From contig JAGTJL010000023.1 in NCBI GenBank assembly GCA_020746875.1, positions 496,001 to 560,000 on the forward strand: a DNA stretch of 64,000 nt, read 5' to 3'. Position 1 is the stretch's first letter, and each line of letters opens with the position of its first letter. The notes under the pieces are model-generated. The model saw nothing but the letters and a program-made list of their open reading frames with translations, was not told the origin of the DNA and did not search any database. Positions 10,673 to 23,420 of the stretch are shown piece by piece. The position numbers and the translations under genes are program-made. The DNA comes from Rhexocercosporidium sp. MPI-PUGE-AT-0058 (taxonomy: Eukaryota; Ascomycota; Leotiomycetes; Helotiales).

Positions 10673-13600
10673 TTAAAAGGGTGTCGTTAGTCCTTTAAGT
10701 CTTAGATTACTGACCTTAAGGCTGAGCTTGATTTTTGGCTTGTTAGGGAGGCTTAAGGGTTTACCGGTTAGTGCTTTACAAGTCGTGGCAGCATTCTCTG
10801 CTATTAGTCGATTTATAAACTCATCGTTCTTTATTCTTCGAGCCTCTCTTTAAGTCTTATCTTTTAGGTCGATTTCGCTAAAGCTTATAACCCTTAAACT
10901 TAATCCTATAACTTCTTTCGTTATAGTTAGTTTTTTAAGAGTAACGTATTAAATTTCAGAAGCCGTAACTCTTAAGCCGAGATTAAGGGTTATAATTATA
11001 GTTTCTTATTTATTTTTATTCACGGGACTGAGGGTTCGCTTTGGATTTGCTTAAAGACTTACGTTAAGCGTTAATATAAATGCTCCTTTACTTACGGCGA
11101 CTTGTGGTTCGGGATTAAGAATTAAATCGGTTATAACTTTACCCTTTAAGTCTTAGTTTAAAATATTTTCTGACTTCGACTGTCTTAGGAATTCTTTTAT
11201 TTTAACGTTATAGCCTATCTTACTTAACTCTTTTAAGACTATGAGATCGACGATACTATTAGCTTTAATAAGTTTAGTCTCTTTAATTTAAAGTGCTTAA
11301 GACTTTTTTTTATATAATTACTTTTCTCGCTCTTAAACTTAAATTTAAGCTTTATATATAATAATATATTAAAAGAACTTATACTTTTGAAAATATATAA
11401 ATAATTCCTTTTCTTTAAGATTAAAAAGGTAACGGGCTTCCTTAATAATAAAGGAGTCAGTCTAAGGTAATCGTTTTATAAAGACATTAAATAACGGGCT
11501 TAGCCCTATTATAGAAACTATAGCCGAGAATAGTATATAAGTCTTTGATTTTACTTTTTATTAAGGGACTAGGGGATGCTATAGTCGGAGGACAGATAAT
11601 ATAAGCTTATTTATTAAGACCTTATTCTTTAGACTGTGTTTGTTTATAATCGTAATATAGTTGTTAAAGAATGCAATAAAGCCTATGACGTCTTTTTGTT
11701 TTGTTTTAATAGCTAGGCGTAAGACAAACCCTTGTCTTATTAAAAGCGAAAATGAAAGTATATTGTTTTTGAGCGATTTAAATAAAGAGTCCCTAATTTA
11801 AACGTGTTAGGCGTATTTTAAAATCGCGCCTTTCTTTTTTAAATTAATAATATAGAAACGCTTATTCGACTTCTTATTAGTAATAATATTAATGTGTAAA
11901 TAAGAGGTAAAGTAATCGAAAACATGTTTAATAAGTGCCTGGCTAACCGGAATGAAATAGTAATTAAGAATTCGTAAAGCTATTAGCGCAACTCTTAATT
12001 TAAAATCACAAGTAGATTTAGCTTTTTAGTCGTCCTCGATGTTAGCTTTTATAAAGTTAACTACGTTATAGGCTTTAATTCCGGGATAAATTAAAACTTT
12101 AAAATAAGTAATAAGTCTGGAATTATTATCCTTTCGACTTATTAAAATAATAAAATATAATTTATGGTTTTAGCGAAGATATTATTAGAAAACACTATAG
12201 ATTATATTATATATAAAGGTAGTTAGCGGACTAGTCTTACCCGTGTCTCGGTAGTAAAATTAATACATTTCGAACTTTAATTTAAAAAAGCTAATAAGCT
12301 TAGCCTTTTTAAAACTAAAAGAGAAAATATACTTAATATTAAACGAGAAGTCTAAGACGGAGTAACTAGACTTCTCGAGTATATTAAGAGCCTTTAATAT
12401 TAAATATTACTTTTAAAGGTCTTCAGTTTATCTTAAATTCAAAGCTTATGTTAAGGCTTTTGCGGTTAGTTTAAAGTTCGAATGGCTTAATTATATTTTA
12501 TACTTTATATTTTCCGCGTCTTTAGACTTTTTAAACATTTTAGTAAAGCTAAGATTAAGGCAAAAGGTTTTTAAGTCTTTTTTATAGTTTTTGAGTTATT
12601 AAATGTTTTTTTAGACTTCCGTAACCTTTAATTCCTTTTATAATATATTATAATAATTTATAAAGTATTAAATATAAAACGCGCACATTATCTCTCTTTC
12701 TTTTTCTTTTTATATATCGATTTGTTTTATAATAAGATACTTTGCGAATCGTAAGCGGACCGCTAGTAGTGAATTTATTTCGAATGGGTTTTTAAATTCT
12801 AAGATAACTTTAATTAGTTTTAGGATTTTATAATAATAGCTTTTAGTATTTAGTTTAATATTAAATATATTATATCTTTTTTTTAAGAAAACCCTAACGA
12901 CAACCCTTAATTTAAGATTATAAGTTCTTTTAATAATGCCTTTAATTAACTTTATAATACTTATAATATAAGTAAGATTAAATTCGGCTTTAAGAAGCGC
13001 ACGAAGTTTTAAAGTATAACGCTAAACATAGTCTATCGCCGTAGCCAATAAATCCTCCTTTATTAACTTAACTCCTGCCTTAAAGGCATTCTTCTAAAGT
13101 CGACCTCGCTCGGCGTTTATGCATTTAATAATAAAGTCTTATAATTCCTTAAGAAAATTAAAAACTATATAAGTAAATTAATTACTTAACTATTTTAAAG
13201 GGGGTTTAGCCAGCGAATTATAACTAATAATATTAAGCTAGGCTAAGTCGGGGAATTAGTTTATAAAGAGAATTAAAATTGGCTTTTTTATAACTTCTTT
13301 TAGGGATTTAATTAATATAAAGACCTGAGTTTTCTTTTATTAATTAAACTTTAATATAAAATTTGGCACGAGATCCTTTAAAGGATTTCGAATCACGGGC
13401 TCTTCGACTTCTGAGCTAGGATTATCGGTAGGGGGGACTTCGATTAGCTTATAGGGCTTGAAAAGATTAGTTAAGGGTTTAAAAAAAGAAGTTATAAAAA
13501 CTATAAAAGGCAGGGCTAAATTTATAACTTTATTAACTTTTAATTTAAGATTAAGAGTTATAGTTGATCGTTCAATTGCTTTAAAAGCTTTAGTTTTTAA

Positions 13601-15071
13601 TTTAGGATTCGAGGTCGGAGACGCCAGACTAGTTATTTAAAAAGTAGCGACTTTTAATTCGGGATTAAGAGTTATAATTAATTGCTTTACTTTTTTAAAA
13701 ATAACTTCTTACTTAATAATTATAAAGATATACGTCTTACTTTTATTTAAAAAGTCTCTTAATAATACGGTTTTATTTTTATCTATAAAAACAAAGAGCT
13801 TATAACGGGAAACTTTAAATTTAATTTTAGTAAAGGCTTTGTTTAATAAAAGAGTCTAGATTTTCTTAAGGAAGTCTACGTTATCTTTTTACGCTGTCTA
13901 ATACTAATTAATAATATTAGGCGAAAGTCTAATGCTCTTCCGACTTCTTAACGCGCCTTCTCCTTTAATTCGCTTTAGTTAGGCTTTATTAAAAATAAAC
14001 TTATTTAAGGCTTTAATTATTAAGGGAAACGGCTTGACTTTCTTTACTAACGTAATAAATTAGCCTTGGGCTTTATTCTCACTTATTGCTTTTATATAAT
14101 GTTTTCGAAATATCTTTACTTAATTAAAAATAAGTAAACGATTAAGCTTCTTTTTATTTTTAAACCGCTTATTTCTTTTATTTATTATATTTTAGACTCA
14201 GTCGTAAAGGTTTTTATTACTTTAGTTATATTCCTTTTTATTAAACTCTTTCTCTTTTATTAAATACTTCATAATTATATTATATTAATTAATAAAATTA
14301 TTATCTTTTATTTTTAAGGCTTACTTAATACTTTTGTTTTTTATATTTATTAAGAGTCGTTTTTCGTCCGGCTTAAAAGTATTAAGGACTTTTTTAATTT
14401 TAGTAGTCGAGGTCAACGTTTTTCTTTTAAAAGGAATAAAAAGCACGAGTCTTAATTTGAGATTACGAATTTATTTTGTAATAGCCTTAGATTTAAACTT
14501 TATTAACGTAATTAATTTCTTAAAGCTTTTGGCGCTTAAACCTTTAATTAAATTAAACTTAAATAAAAGTCCGATAACTTCTTAGACTTCGTTATTTAAT
14601 ATATCTCTTATTATAGCTATTAAGTTAATGGCGATATACTTTATGACTAGTGAGCCGAGATCATAAGTTGCCTTTAGCCGACTTCTCACTTAGTTTAATT
14701 TAAGTAGCATTTTATAAGTAATTTAACTCTTAATTTAGGATTATAAGTTAAATTCGGCCGGATTTCCCGACTTAAGGTGACTTTCGAGGTTTTTTACGGG
14801 GACGTGGCCTAAATTAAGGATTTTTAAAATTTAATATAATTAATATAAGAAATTAAAAGTAAGACATAAGAAGGGCTAGTTTAAGTACTCCTTAAGCGAG
14901 CTTATTAATTCTTTTGCCTTAAAGAGCTGCTTCTCTTTTTGCGATATATAATAAAATTACTAGCTTATTTTTAATTAAGAAACTAATACTTCTTATAATA
15001 TTTGCTTTTTAAATAAACACACGTGACTTTAAATTAAATAAAGTAAACAAATAATCTTAAGCGAAAGACAT
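10673..15071 (-). pseudogene. Extra 3' ORF of 12-kb Gypsy, LNPE repeats
   Basis: Starts at ATG 15071 (MSFA, stop, DYLF) just after the integrase and runs about 4.4 kb toward the 3' LTR. The readable frame changes once near 14.5-14.7 kb, so the original may be one protein of about 1,450 residues or two. A short motif, LNPEL with variants (TLNPELK near 13672, ILNPEP near 11132, RNLKLR near 14464), recurs many times. As DNA it appears as about 22 bp reading TTTTAATTCGGGATTAAGAG. The C-terminal part reads like ordinary coding sequence (REARRIKNDEFINRLIAEN, then TGKPLSLPNKPK). A stretch near 11250 (ANSIVDLIVLKELSKIGYNV) faintly recalls a retropepsin, but the catalytic triad cannot be confirmed. 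I do not recognise the family. Stops are RIP-type. Confidence 0.55.
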
Positions 15072-15499
15072 TTTAACCCCGCTTAAGAGGTAATAATTAT
15101 TAATAAAAAAGAGTAATTAAAGACTTAAGAAAAAGAAAAAATATATAAGATTTAACTTTTTATATTAAGGTTTAAAAGAAAAAGCTTTTAAAAATAAAAA
15201 AAAATAAAAAATAAAATAAAAGATAAAACGTAATAAGGCGTTTAAAATGCTTAGAAATACGCGTAATATAATTAAAAGAGAATAAATAAAAAAAGTAAAT
15301 AAAATTAAAAACTATAAAAACTATTAAAACACTCGTTCTTAACGACAATTAAAAGTAACTTTACTTTTAATAAAATAAAAATATATAAAGAATTAAAAGG
15401 GAATAGTTTTATAAGCGGCTTTTTGAGCTTATATTAATAAAGGAGGGACAATTTAAATACGAAATAGAGTTTGGCGCTCTTTAGTCGCTAGTAATATGA

Positions 15500-18400
15500 T
15501 TTCGGCCTTAAAATCTTCGAATTCGTTGCCATTTAATTCTCTGTTTAAGTCTTTAGAATTAGTTTAAGGGTCTAAATTTAATAAAAATAAGGTTTAGTCT
15601 TATTAATAAAATCGTTTTAATCGATTTGCTGGAAAAGTGCCTCGTAAAAGAACTCCATTAAGTTTATAAAGAAAATAGTAACCTTTTTTATTATTTACTT
15701 TTAATACTCGGAACGGTCTTAGCTATTAATAATTAAGCTTATTATCTGCCGAAAGATTAATTATACGCTTTATATTATACGTTAAAATTAAATCTCCTTT
15801 TTAAATCGGTGTGTTTTTTATATTTTTTATTTTATTTTAAAGTGCTTTGCCTACTTCTTTATATTGTTTTTTCCGTAAGATAATTTCCTAAATGTCTTTA
15901 TTACGTAGTTTTAATTATTAATACTTTATTATTAAGAAATCCTCTTTTGTTTTAATTTATTTATAATTAAACATTTTCTAAACCGGGAATTTGTTTTTAA
16001 AAGGCAATATAAGCTTTCGTCTATATAATAAAAAGAATAGTATTACTTTTATTAATTAATAAATAAACGTCTATAAAGCGAATAAAATATACGAGAATTT
16101 TTGTGTTTAATAATAAAAGCCTCCTCTTATTGCTTTAAAGAGGTTATTTAGAATGTCTTAATGAGCTCTTTTTATTATTTTATTGTCTTTAAAGTTATAT
16201 ATCGAGATTTGAATCCTTTTAATATTATATTTAATTATAAAGGTATAAGCGATTCCTTTATTTTCTAGTCCTCCATTAATAATTAATCTTTTAAATAATT
16301 TATGGCGGCAAATAAGGTCTTCTTAAAGGAATTTTATTATTTCTTTTATTATAATTAAGCTTAAGGCTTTTCCTTTAATTTATCTTAATAAATCCTCTTT
16401 TATAAGGACAAAGCATTTCTTTTTATTATTTATAATTAAAACTTATACGACATTTAGACTTACTTTTTTAAACATTTTTATAAGCTATATAAAATATAAA
16501 AGATTCTCTTTTCTCCTTGCCTTCCGTTTTTAATAGCTTACGCAGCTCTTAGAAAAGGCCTTATAGTTTTTAAATAAACTTTATTAAAAAAAACACTTAA
16601 TAAAATAATAATATATTATTTCTTTTCTTTAATATCCGCCCTTTTTATAATACTTAAAAATGACTTAATATTGCCTGGCCTTATTATTAACTATAAGTCT
16701 TATTAAGTATATATTATTAACTCTTTTATATAAATTACGATTATAAATAAAATACTAAAGAGCTTTGTTTTTAAAGCGTTTAAAATCACTTAGTTTAATT
16801 GTAATTAGGCGCTTAAGGCTTATTAAGAAGCGGGCGATTTCTTTTAAGTTATTAAAGTAAATGTCGTTAAGAATTCGCTTTTAGGAGTTGTGGTCCGGGC
16901 TCATTAGTCGCTTTATTATTATCTTAAACATTATAATTACTTTTAATTCGGTTATAATTTATTTATTAATATCTTACTTTCGTTATTTTATAATATTCGA
17001 AGGATGTTCTTTTCTTTATTTAAATAATTTATTTACCGCCGTGTTTTTATTCTTAAGGATATATTTAACCTTAAAATCTATTAGACGTATTTAAGTAATT
17101 TAGTTTATTAATAGCGCCTTAAGTAAATCGCTTACTGTATTATTAAGTTATTTTATAAAAACTTTAGCGTTAGTTTTAAAAATAAAATATACCCCGTAAA
17201 ACTTACTTCGCATTTTCTTTATTACTTTAAGAGCCCTTCGGCACTCCCTTTTTGTAGCATTATATTAGCTCTCGGCTTTCGTCCATAATTTACTCTCAAA
17301 TCGCGTAAAGTGCCTCTTTTTGTTTTTATTTAATTATTAAAGGACCGCTCCTTAGCCTATCTTATTAATATTCGTTATTAAAATAATTCTGCCTCCTTTG
17401 GGCCCGTAATTAATCTTAATTAAGGCGAATACATTAAGAAGCGCGTTTTTTAAGAGTTATATAGCTTTTTTTTAAGGTTTTAATTAAATAAACTCAACTC
17501 TCTTTTTTATTATAACGTAAATTAATGCCGCGATAATAAAGAAGTTTTTAATTTAAAGGCGGTAATATATTATAACTTTAATAAACGCCCTTATTTTAGT
17601 CACGCTTTCACATTACTTTTATTTATAAATTTTCGAAATTTTTAATATTTTTAAATGCCGCCCTTTATTATTCGTAACGTATTTTATAATTTTTAACTTA
17701 AGTAAATAATATTAAGACTTTAATCCGACAGTCGCCTTTATTTTCTTAAAGCGTATTAATACCTTATTTAAGTTTTAAATATATTTTATAATAAATCTCC
17801 GGATTTTTAATAATACCTCTTTATTATTATAAAACGACGTAAAACCTTTGACTTTTATATTATTTATATAAAATAGAATTATATAAGGAATATAATCCAA
17901 AAGAATCTTATAAATTACCTATATAAACTAAGCGATTAAGTTAATTACTCCTTAAGGAAGTCTTGTCATCCAGAATAGGCTAATTAAAATATAAATTATT
18001 ATTATGTCCTTCGATCGAGCGTGTAATAAGAACTGGTCATACCTTAAGAAGAGGTCTACTAGTGATGTTATAATTAATTTAGTAAATTTAATTAAGAATT
18101 AATTAATATTTAATAAAACATTTATATTTTATATTATAACTTTGTTTATTTTTATTACGGCTATAATAAGTCGATATAATCCTTTTTCTTTTTTGGCTAT
18201 AAGAAATCATTTATTTTTATATAGTTTATAACATTATTTTAGGATTTCTTATTTTAGCCTCTTTTTTAATATTAAGATAACTTTATTTTATAGAGCTTTT
18301 AATATAAGAAAAGACTTTTCTTATTACGCTTTATATAATATTATTTTAATTTTTAAAGGCGGTAAAACTTTTTCTTTAATTCTCCTTAAGTAAGTCTAAT

Positions 18401-19900
18401 TAAAAGTTAGTATTGCTTTTCGATTTAAAAGCGTTTTGTAAAGGAGTTCTTGTTTTTATTTTAAGATTTGTCTTTTAATAATTAATTATTTAAACCGTTC
18501 TTTTATTAATTTGTTTTTTATTATTAACTTAAAGAACCTTTTAATAATAAAGTCATTAAATTTGCCTCTCGAGTGGAGTGGCCTTGCTTTTTTTTCTTCT
18601 TAAAATTAATTATTAATTCTTTTAAGTATATCCTTATTTGTCTTTTTTAAATTAAATAGCTTTACTTTATTGACTTTCTTTTTATATAATATATTAATTT
18701 TTATTAACTTTAACGGTAGGGCTTTAGGTAAGTAATTATTAAATATAAAGAAGAAGTCTTCTATGTCTTTATTTATTTAAAATGTGAAAATCTTTAATTT
18801 TAATTAATGTTTAACTTTTAATTCGAGATTAAAAGTCTTATATTCTTTTCCCTTTGTCTTTATCTCTTTTAATAATAGCCGAAAATCTAAAACGCTTATA
18901 AAATCTCTTAAAATCTCACTTTTAATTAGTAATCTCAAATTACTAATGAAGTCCTTTAAATTTAAACTATTTAAGCTTTCTTAAAAACTAATATCCTCTT
19001 TAATATATATATTAATTAAACGTTTTCCGTTTCGTCTTTATACTCCGCTTTATCCTTAACAATTATAACTCTCTTAGTCGCTATTTTCTTTATATTTAAA
19101 AAGGTTACTTATATAATTTCATTCTTAAGGTAATTAAAACTCATACGACTTTTTAAAATAAATAATATATTTAATAAAATATCGTGGCTTACGTTATTAA
19201 TAATTATAAAATCAGTATGGTTTTTAGTCCTTTTAATGTTTATTATTATATTTTAAATATAACCCGCGAATGTAAATTTGTTTTCGATAATAATAATAAA
19301 CGTTAAAGCTTTATAATTTAAAATTAAGAGTCTTACTTTCTTTACTATAACTTAATTTATTATATTAACTTCCGCTTTATAGTCAATCGTAGCCCTACTT
19401 TTAATTCATTTTATTACTATGACTTATAATTTCGGTATTTATATAATTATTTTTAGGCAATTGTGAATAATTTTAATTTATTTAATAATTATATTAATTA
19501 AAACCTTTTCTTTTTTGAAGGACTTTTTAAGTAATTTCGCGAAATTAATTATTTTAATAAAAAGCTTATTTAATTCTGAGTTCGATTAAGACGCCCCTTC
19601 GCTATTTATAAGTATAATCTCGACCTTATATTCTCTTTTAATAAGAACGATTAGGATTTAGCGGTTTATTATTTAATCTTAGCGCGACTATAGTTTATAT
19701 AAGTCTCTTAACTTAAAGTTTAAGTTTTAATTTATTATATTCTTTATTACTTATTCTTAAGCTGCGATTAAAGTATATTAATTTACTTATTTTTCCCTTT
19801 TTAAAACTCTAACTAATTTCTTTCTTTTAATTAAGCGTTTAATTATAATTTTAACTTTAAGATTAATAAAATTATCCTTTATTTTATTATTTTTATTAAT
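15500..19900 (-). pseudogene. pol: pol of 12-kb Gypsy: RT, RNase H, integrase
   Basis: On the minus strand the RT palm reads WMTRLP followed by a Gln-to-stop and G. The catalytic box at 17859-17870 reads YINN where YIDD is expected, followed by IKVKGF. RNase H (17.5-16.9 kb) reads GAVL, KRHFTRFESKLWTKAES, NATKREC, then FYGVYFI, a pattern typical of one fungal Gypsy class. The integrase core at about 16.4-16.1 kb reads RLIINGGLENKG, then IQISIYNFKDNKIIKRAH. The expected residues are DGG for the second catalytic Asp and IERGH for the catalytic Glu, here Asn and Lys after G-to-A changes. The protease must lie upstream, about 19-19.9 kb, but I could not pin its active site. Product role: reverse transcription and integration of the element. 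Confidence 0.82.
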
Positions 19901-21700
19901 TTCGCTAATTCTTCTTAATTCCTTATTTATTTTATTTAAAAGTACTTTATAATCCTGTCCTTTTACCGAAGGTATAAAGTATGATTTCTTTATATTTATT
20001 AATTTCTTTTTAACTTTAGCCGCATTAATTAATATTAAAGGGCCTTTAAGATTAACCTACTTTTTCCTTTATATAATATTTACGTTAAAAGAATTGTTTA
20101 ACTGATTCTCTAAGGCCGAATTTATTCCTTTCGGCCGTTTTTTAATAATATAAATTAAGCGGTTAAATTTGCGTGCCTTTAGGTTTTTATTATATTTTAT
20201 GCTATTAGTTTTTTATTAAATTATTACGACTTAAGATTGTCTCGACTTTTTCTAAATTAATTAAATATCTTCTTAATACGGTTTAATATAGATTTTCTTA
20301 TATTTATTAATATAATAAACATTATTATTAATAAACTAATAAAAGAAGGGATACTAATCTTTAAACTTATATAATAGGCTTTTAAACTAATTATTATAGA
20401 AGTTATATATTTTATTCCTGTATCTTATTATATTAATATTAACGCTTTCGCTTAAATCCATTGTTTCGCTTTTACTATTCTACTAAAAGTACTCGGGATT
20501 AGTAAACTTATATTAAGTGTGTTAAAATAAGATTCGACTTTTAAGATTAAACTCTAAAACGTAAGGCTTTATATTTAAAAGTTAATTTAACTTAAAATGA
20601 ATAAGGTTTATTTTTAAATTAGTCATTTTTATAATTAAGGCTTTTATTTTATTAATGTTTATTTTAGCTTTTTCTAAAAAAGGCAGCGTAATAGGTGCCT
20701 TTTTTACTGCTTTAATGATTATTAAAAGTTAAATATATTCTTTTATTAAGTCTTGAATTTCTTTTGTGTACGACGTTATTAATTGTTTCTCTTATTAAAG
20801 AGCTTTTATTATTTGCTTACTTTTGACCGTCTTAAAAACGTGTTTTATGAATTCGAGATACTTCTTTTTATAAGATTCCGGTTTAAAGTTATTAATCTTG
20901 AGTTATTTAATGATTTTATTTTAAAAAGAAGCCGGTAATCTTAAGAGGAAGAGTTTACTTTAGTCGACTTTACTGAGGATTTTCCGGTATATAAAAGCTT
21001 TTAAGACTTGAGAATAAAGTCGATAGTAGCTCTTAAGATTTGCAGCGGTATATTAAATTATAATAAATTCTTAAAAAAAGTTTATAAACTCTTAAATTTA
21101 TTATCAATTATGTTTTTTAAATTCCGACTTTAATACTTTTACTAATACTTTTTATTTTTTCTTATTTTTTTATTTTAAGAGAGTCTTAATAATGTCCCGT
21201 CGGAAGTTGTCGTAATATTAAAGTAAACGAATAACTTAATTACTTTTTAATATTCCGTAATTTATATTAATTTTTACGTATCGCTTTAAAAAATCCGAGA
21301 TATTTACTCCTAAAAAGAAAGGCATGCCTACTGACCCAAGGAGGGGTATAATTCCTTAAAAAAAGTAGTTAATGTCGCTAATAGTTATATTTCATAAGTT
21401 CTTTTTAGTTTTTAATATAATTTTTAAGTTTTCGAGACTCAAGTCTAAGGGTTTTATAGAATTACTAATTAAAGTGTTTAATAAAAACCTTAAAATTAAG
21501 AGTTCGGATTACTTAGCGATTTTAGTTTAAGTTAAGGTTTACTCTTTATATTCCGAACTATTAAGAGACGCCTTAGTTTAAAATATAAGGCTAGTAATGT
21601 TTCTCTTAATTCTTTTATTTATAATTTATAATTTCCGGCGTCTCCTTAAGGAATTAGGTTCGGCCGTTTGAGTTCTACTAACGGGTTGCCGAGATAAGCT
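19900..21700 (-). pseudogene. gag: gag of 12-kb Gypsy element
   Basis: The minus strand around 21.35-21.15 kb reads PLLGSVGMPFFLGVNISDFL, then a segment matching the Gag class that has a GMPxFxGxNxxDFL core followed by an LRRLPRY-like region, here RLL, stop, YYDNFRRDIIKTL. That class is common with fungal Gypsy elements of the same pol type. Downstream, toward 20.0 kb, the sequence is helical and Lys-rich with RIP-type stops. Limits are approximate, no start codon was fixed, and no zinc knuckle was found. Confidence 0.65.
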
Positions 21701-21897
21701 GTCTTAATTTAAGTTTAATTCTTATATTATCGTTAATTATCGGGTCTTTTTAAAGGAAAAAAGGGGTGTTTAATTTAAGGAGCGGAAAATTATAGATTTC
21801 TGGTTTTAATAAATGGTCTTGACTACGAATCGAGATGCTTTTATATAAGTTATATAAAGACGAATTCGTACGATTTTCTCCTTACGTAAGTCATTAA

Positions 21898-22114
21898 TAT
21901 AAAGGCTATAATAAATAAAGAAGGAAGTACGACGTAAGACACTAGGCAAAGAGCCTAATAACTTTAAGGAGTTAAGATTTAAAGTGGAAAAGTATTTAAT
22001 TCTTCTAATTTTATATAAGGGAAGGGCCTTTTATACGAACCTTTAAAGGTTATATGCTTAATTCCTTAAATAACGCCTTAGGCATCATTTCCTGGCTAAA
22101 ATCGCCACTTTATA
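21898..22114 (-). repeat. 5' LTR of the 12.1-kb Gypsy element
   Basis: 217 bp, direct repeat of 10010-10226. It would carry the promoter for the minus-strand transcript. Its outer end reads TATA where the left copy has TACA, a C-to-T change. Confidence 0.9.
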
Positions 22115-22119
22115 ATATA

Positions 22120-22673
22120 TTAGCCATATTAAAGGCTATTATTATCGACGTTTATAATTCCTTAAAGTCGACTATGTCAATCGTGGGGGAAGGCTTTAAC
22201 TATAATTAAATTAGAAGCGTGAAATTATAAGGCGGAACCTTTACTTTAATAATTAAGTCCATATCAATTAGGAAATATACTGCAATTTAGACAAGTTTCA
22301 GTCGGATGTTATAATATTATTATTCGTCGCATTCCTATATAACGAGTAAGTGTCGAAGTAATATATTTACGACGAAGTTTTAATAGGCTATATTAGGCAA
22401 GTTAATTACTAAAAAGAAGCATTTGCCGAATTAATGAAATCTTATTTTGGCCTTTATTAAGTAAGCCACTTATTTAGGCGGCCTTAATTTTAACAATAGT
22501 TATTATAATATATAAAGCGGACTTAATTATCCCTTTTAAACCTTACGCTACGTAGTCTCACTATTAAATTAAAGATACTACTTCTTCTTACGCGTTTTAT
22601 ATTTCCTGCTTATTAGCGACTCTTAAACCTTCTTACTTCTTCTCCGCAAGCATATCGAGGAAATAACAAATTT
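22120..22673. other. Decayed sequence, nothing recognised
   Basis: TA-rich stretch between the 12-kb element and the 2EXR relic. No coding frame or repeat match was found. Confidence 0.4.
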
Positions 22674-23420
22674 ATGGCTCGAATTCGTTAAGCGATAAAG
22701 AATAAAGAATTAACTTTTAGCTACTTCTTAAAACTTTTACTTAAAGTTTAAGTTAAAATTTAGACTTTAACATTATTGCCGCGTCTTGTCATAATAATTT
22801 CGAAATTCGACCGCAGAGCGGCAAGCTGTGAAGTTAAAGTGGAAGTATAATAAATTAAATTGCTATACGTTAATTACAAGTCTTAATCTAAAGCTTTAAG
22901 ATATTATAACTAGATTAGTTTATAAAGTAACGATAACAGTGCTACGTTTGTTAATTAGGCTCGAGACACGATATTTTTAGACTTTTTTAATAAACCTAAA
23001 TTAGCGGATATAAACGATATTATAACTTAACTCGGTGTTATCCTTCGACTTATTTAGACTCTCGCAATACGTATAAGAACTTATTTATTTTAGGGGTTTT
23101 TAAGGTTTTTAAGGCAAGCCGAAGATTTACAAAAACTAGTTTTTATAAACAAGCTTAATAAAAAGCCTTTCCTAAGTAGTTCGAAAGGGTGCCTATATTT
23201 AATAAATCTCGGATCTTTAGGGTTTATTAAAAGATATAAAATAGGCTCTTATAATGAGTCATTATACTTTTTAAAAGACGTTTAAATTACCTTTTCTAAA
23301 GATTATAAAAACGAAGAATTTAAGGAAAAGAGGTGGGAAATGTCGCTCGAAAATATAATATAAGTAAGAAAACTTAATAAGATTAGGGAGAAATACTGTC
23401 TACTGCTGTTAATTACATAA
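22674..23420 (+). pseudogene. 2EXR-domain protein relic A
   Basis: A single frame of 248 codons from ATG 22674 (MARIR, stop, AIKNKELTFSYF) to TAA 23418. The N-terminal part matches the layout of fungal 2EXR-type proteins: F-x-x-L-x-x-E-V-R-x-x-I-W followed by L-x-L-P-R-L-V-I-I-I (near 22.72-22.80 kb), then a KALRYYN block and V-N-stop-ARDTIFLDFF at about 22950, where the family usually has a W/F-x-RDTIYLD element. The C-terminal end (EKRWEMSLENI, then EKYCLLLL, T, stop) aligns with relic B at 61.1-61.9 kb, so the two are paralogues. Internal stops are TAA or TAG. Function of the family is unknown; it is expanded in many plant-associated fungi. Confidence 0.65.

Larger units (their letters stand above)
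10010..22114 (-). mobile_element. 12.1-kb Ty3/Gypsy element with extra 3' ORF
   Basis: Bounded by 217-bp LTRs at 10010-10226 and 21898-22114 with TG...CA-type ends (TGTGAAGG...TTTACA on the left copy). A 4-bp direct repeat ATAT flanks it (10006-10009 and 22115-22118), but in such AT-rich sequence this is weak. All readable proteins lie on the minus strand: a gag-like segment near 21.3 kb, RT near 17.9 kb, RNase H 17.5-16.9 kb, integrase 16.7-15.5 kb, then a separate frame of about 4.4 kb reaching to the 3' LTR. LTRs are very short for the element's length. It belongs to a different Gypsy family from the 6.9-kb chromovirus. It is inactive: many stops and catalytic residues altered by transitions. 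Confidence 0.9.

Noticed and set aside
11250..11330. Second protease in the extra ORF of the 12-kb Gypsy
   Set aside because: Only a loose likeness to a retropepsin core; the Asp-Thr/Ser-Gly triad cannot be seen even allowing for RIP.
10005..22119. 5-bp target duplication for the 12-kb element
   Set aside because: The flanks read TATAT and ATATA; only the 4-bp ATAT matches, and in TA-rich DNA that is weak evidence. The LTR match stands without it.
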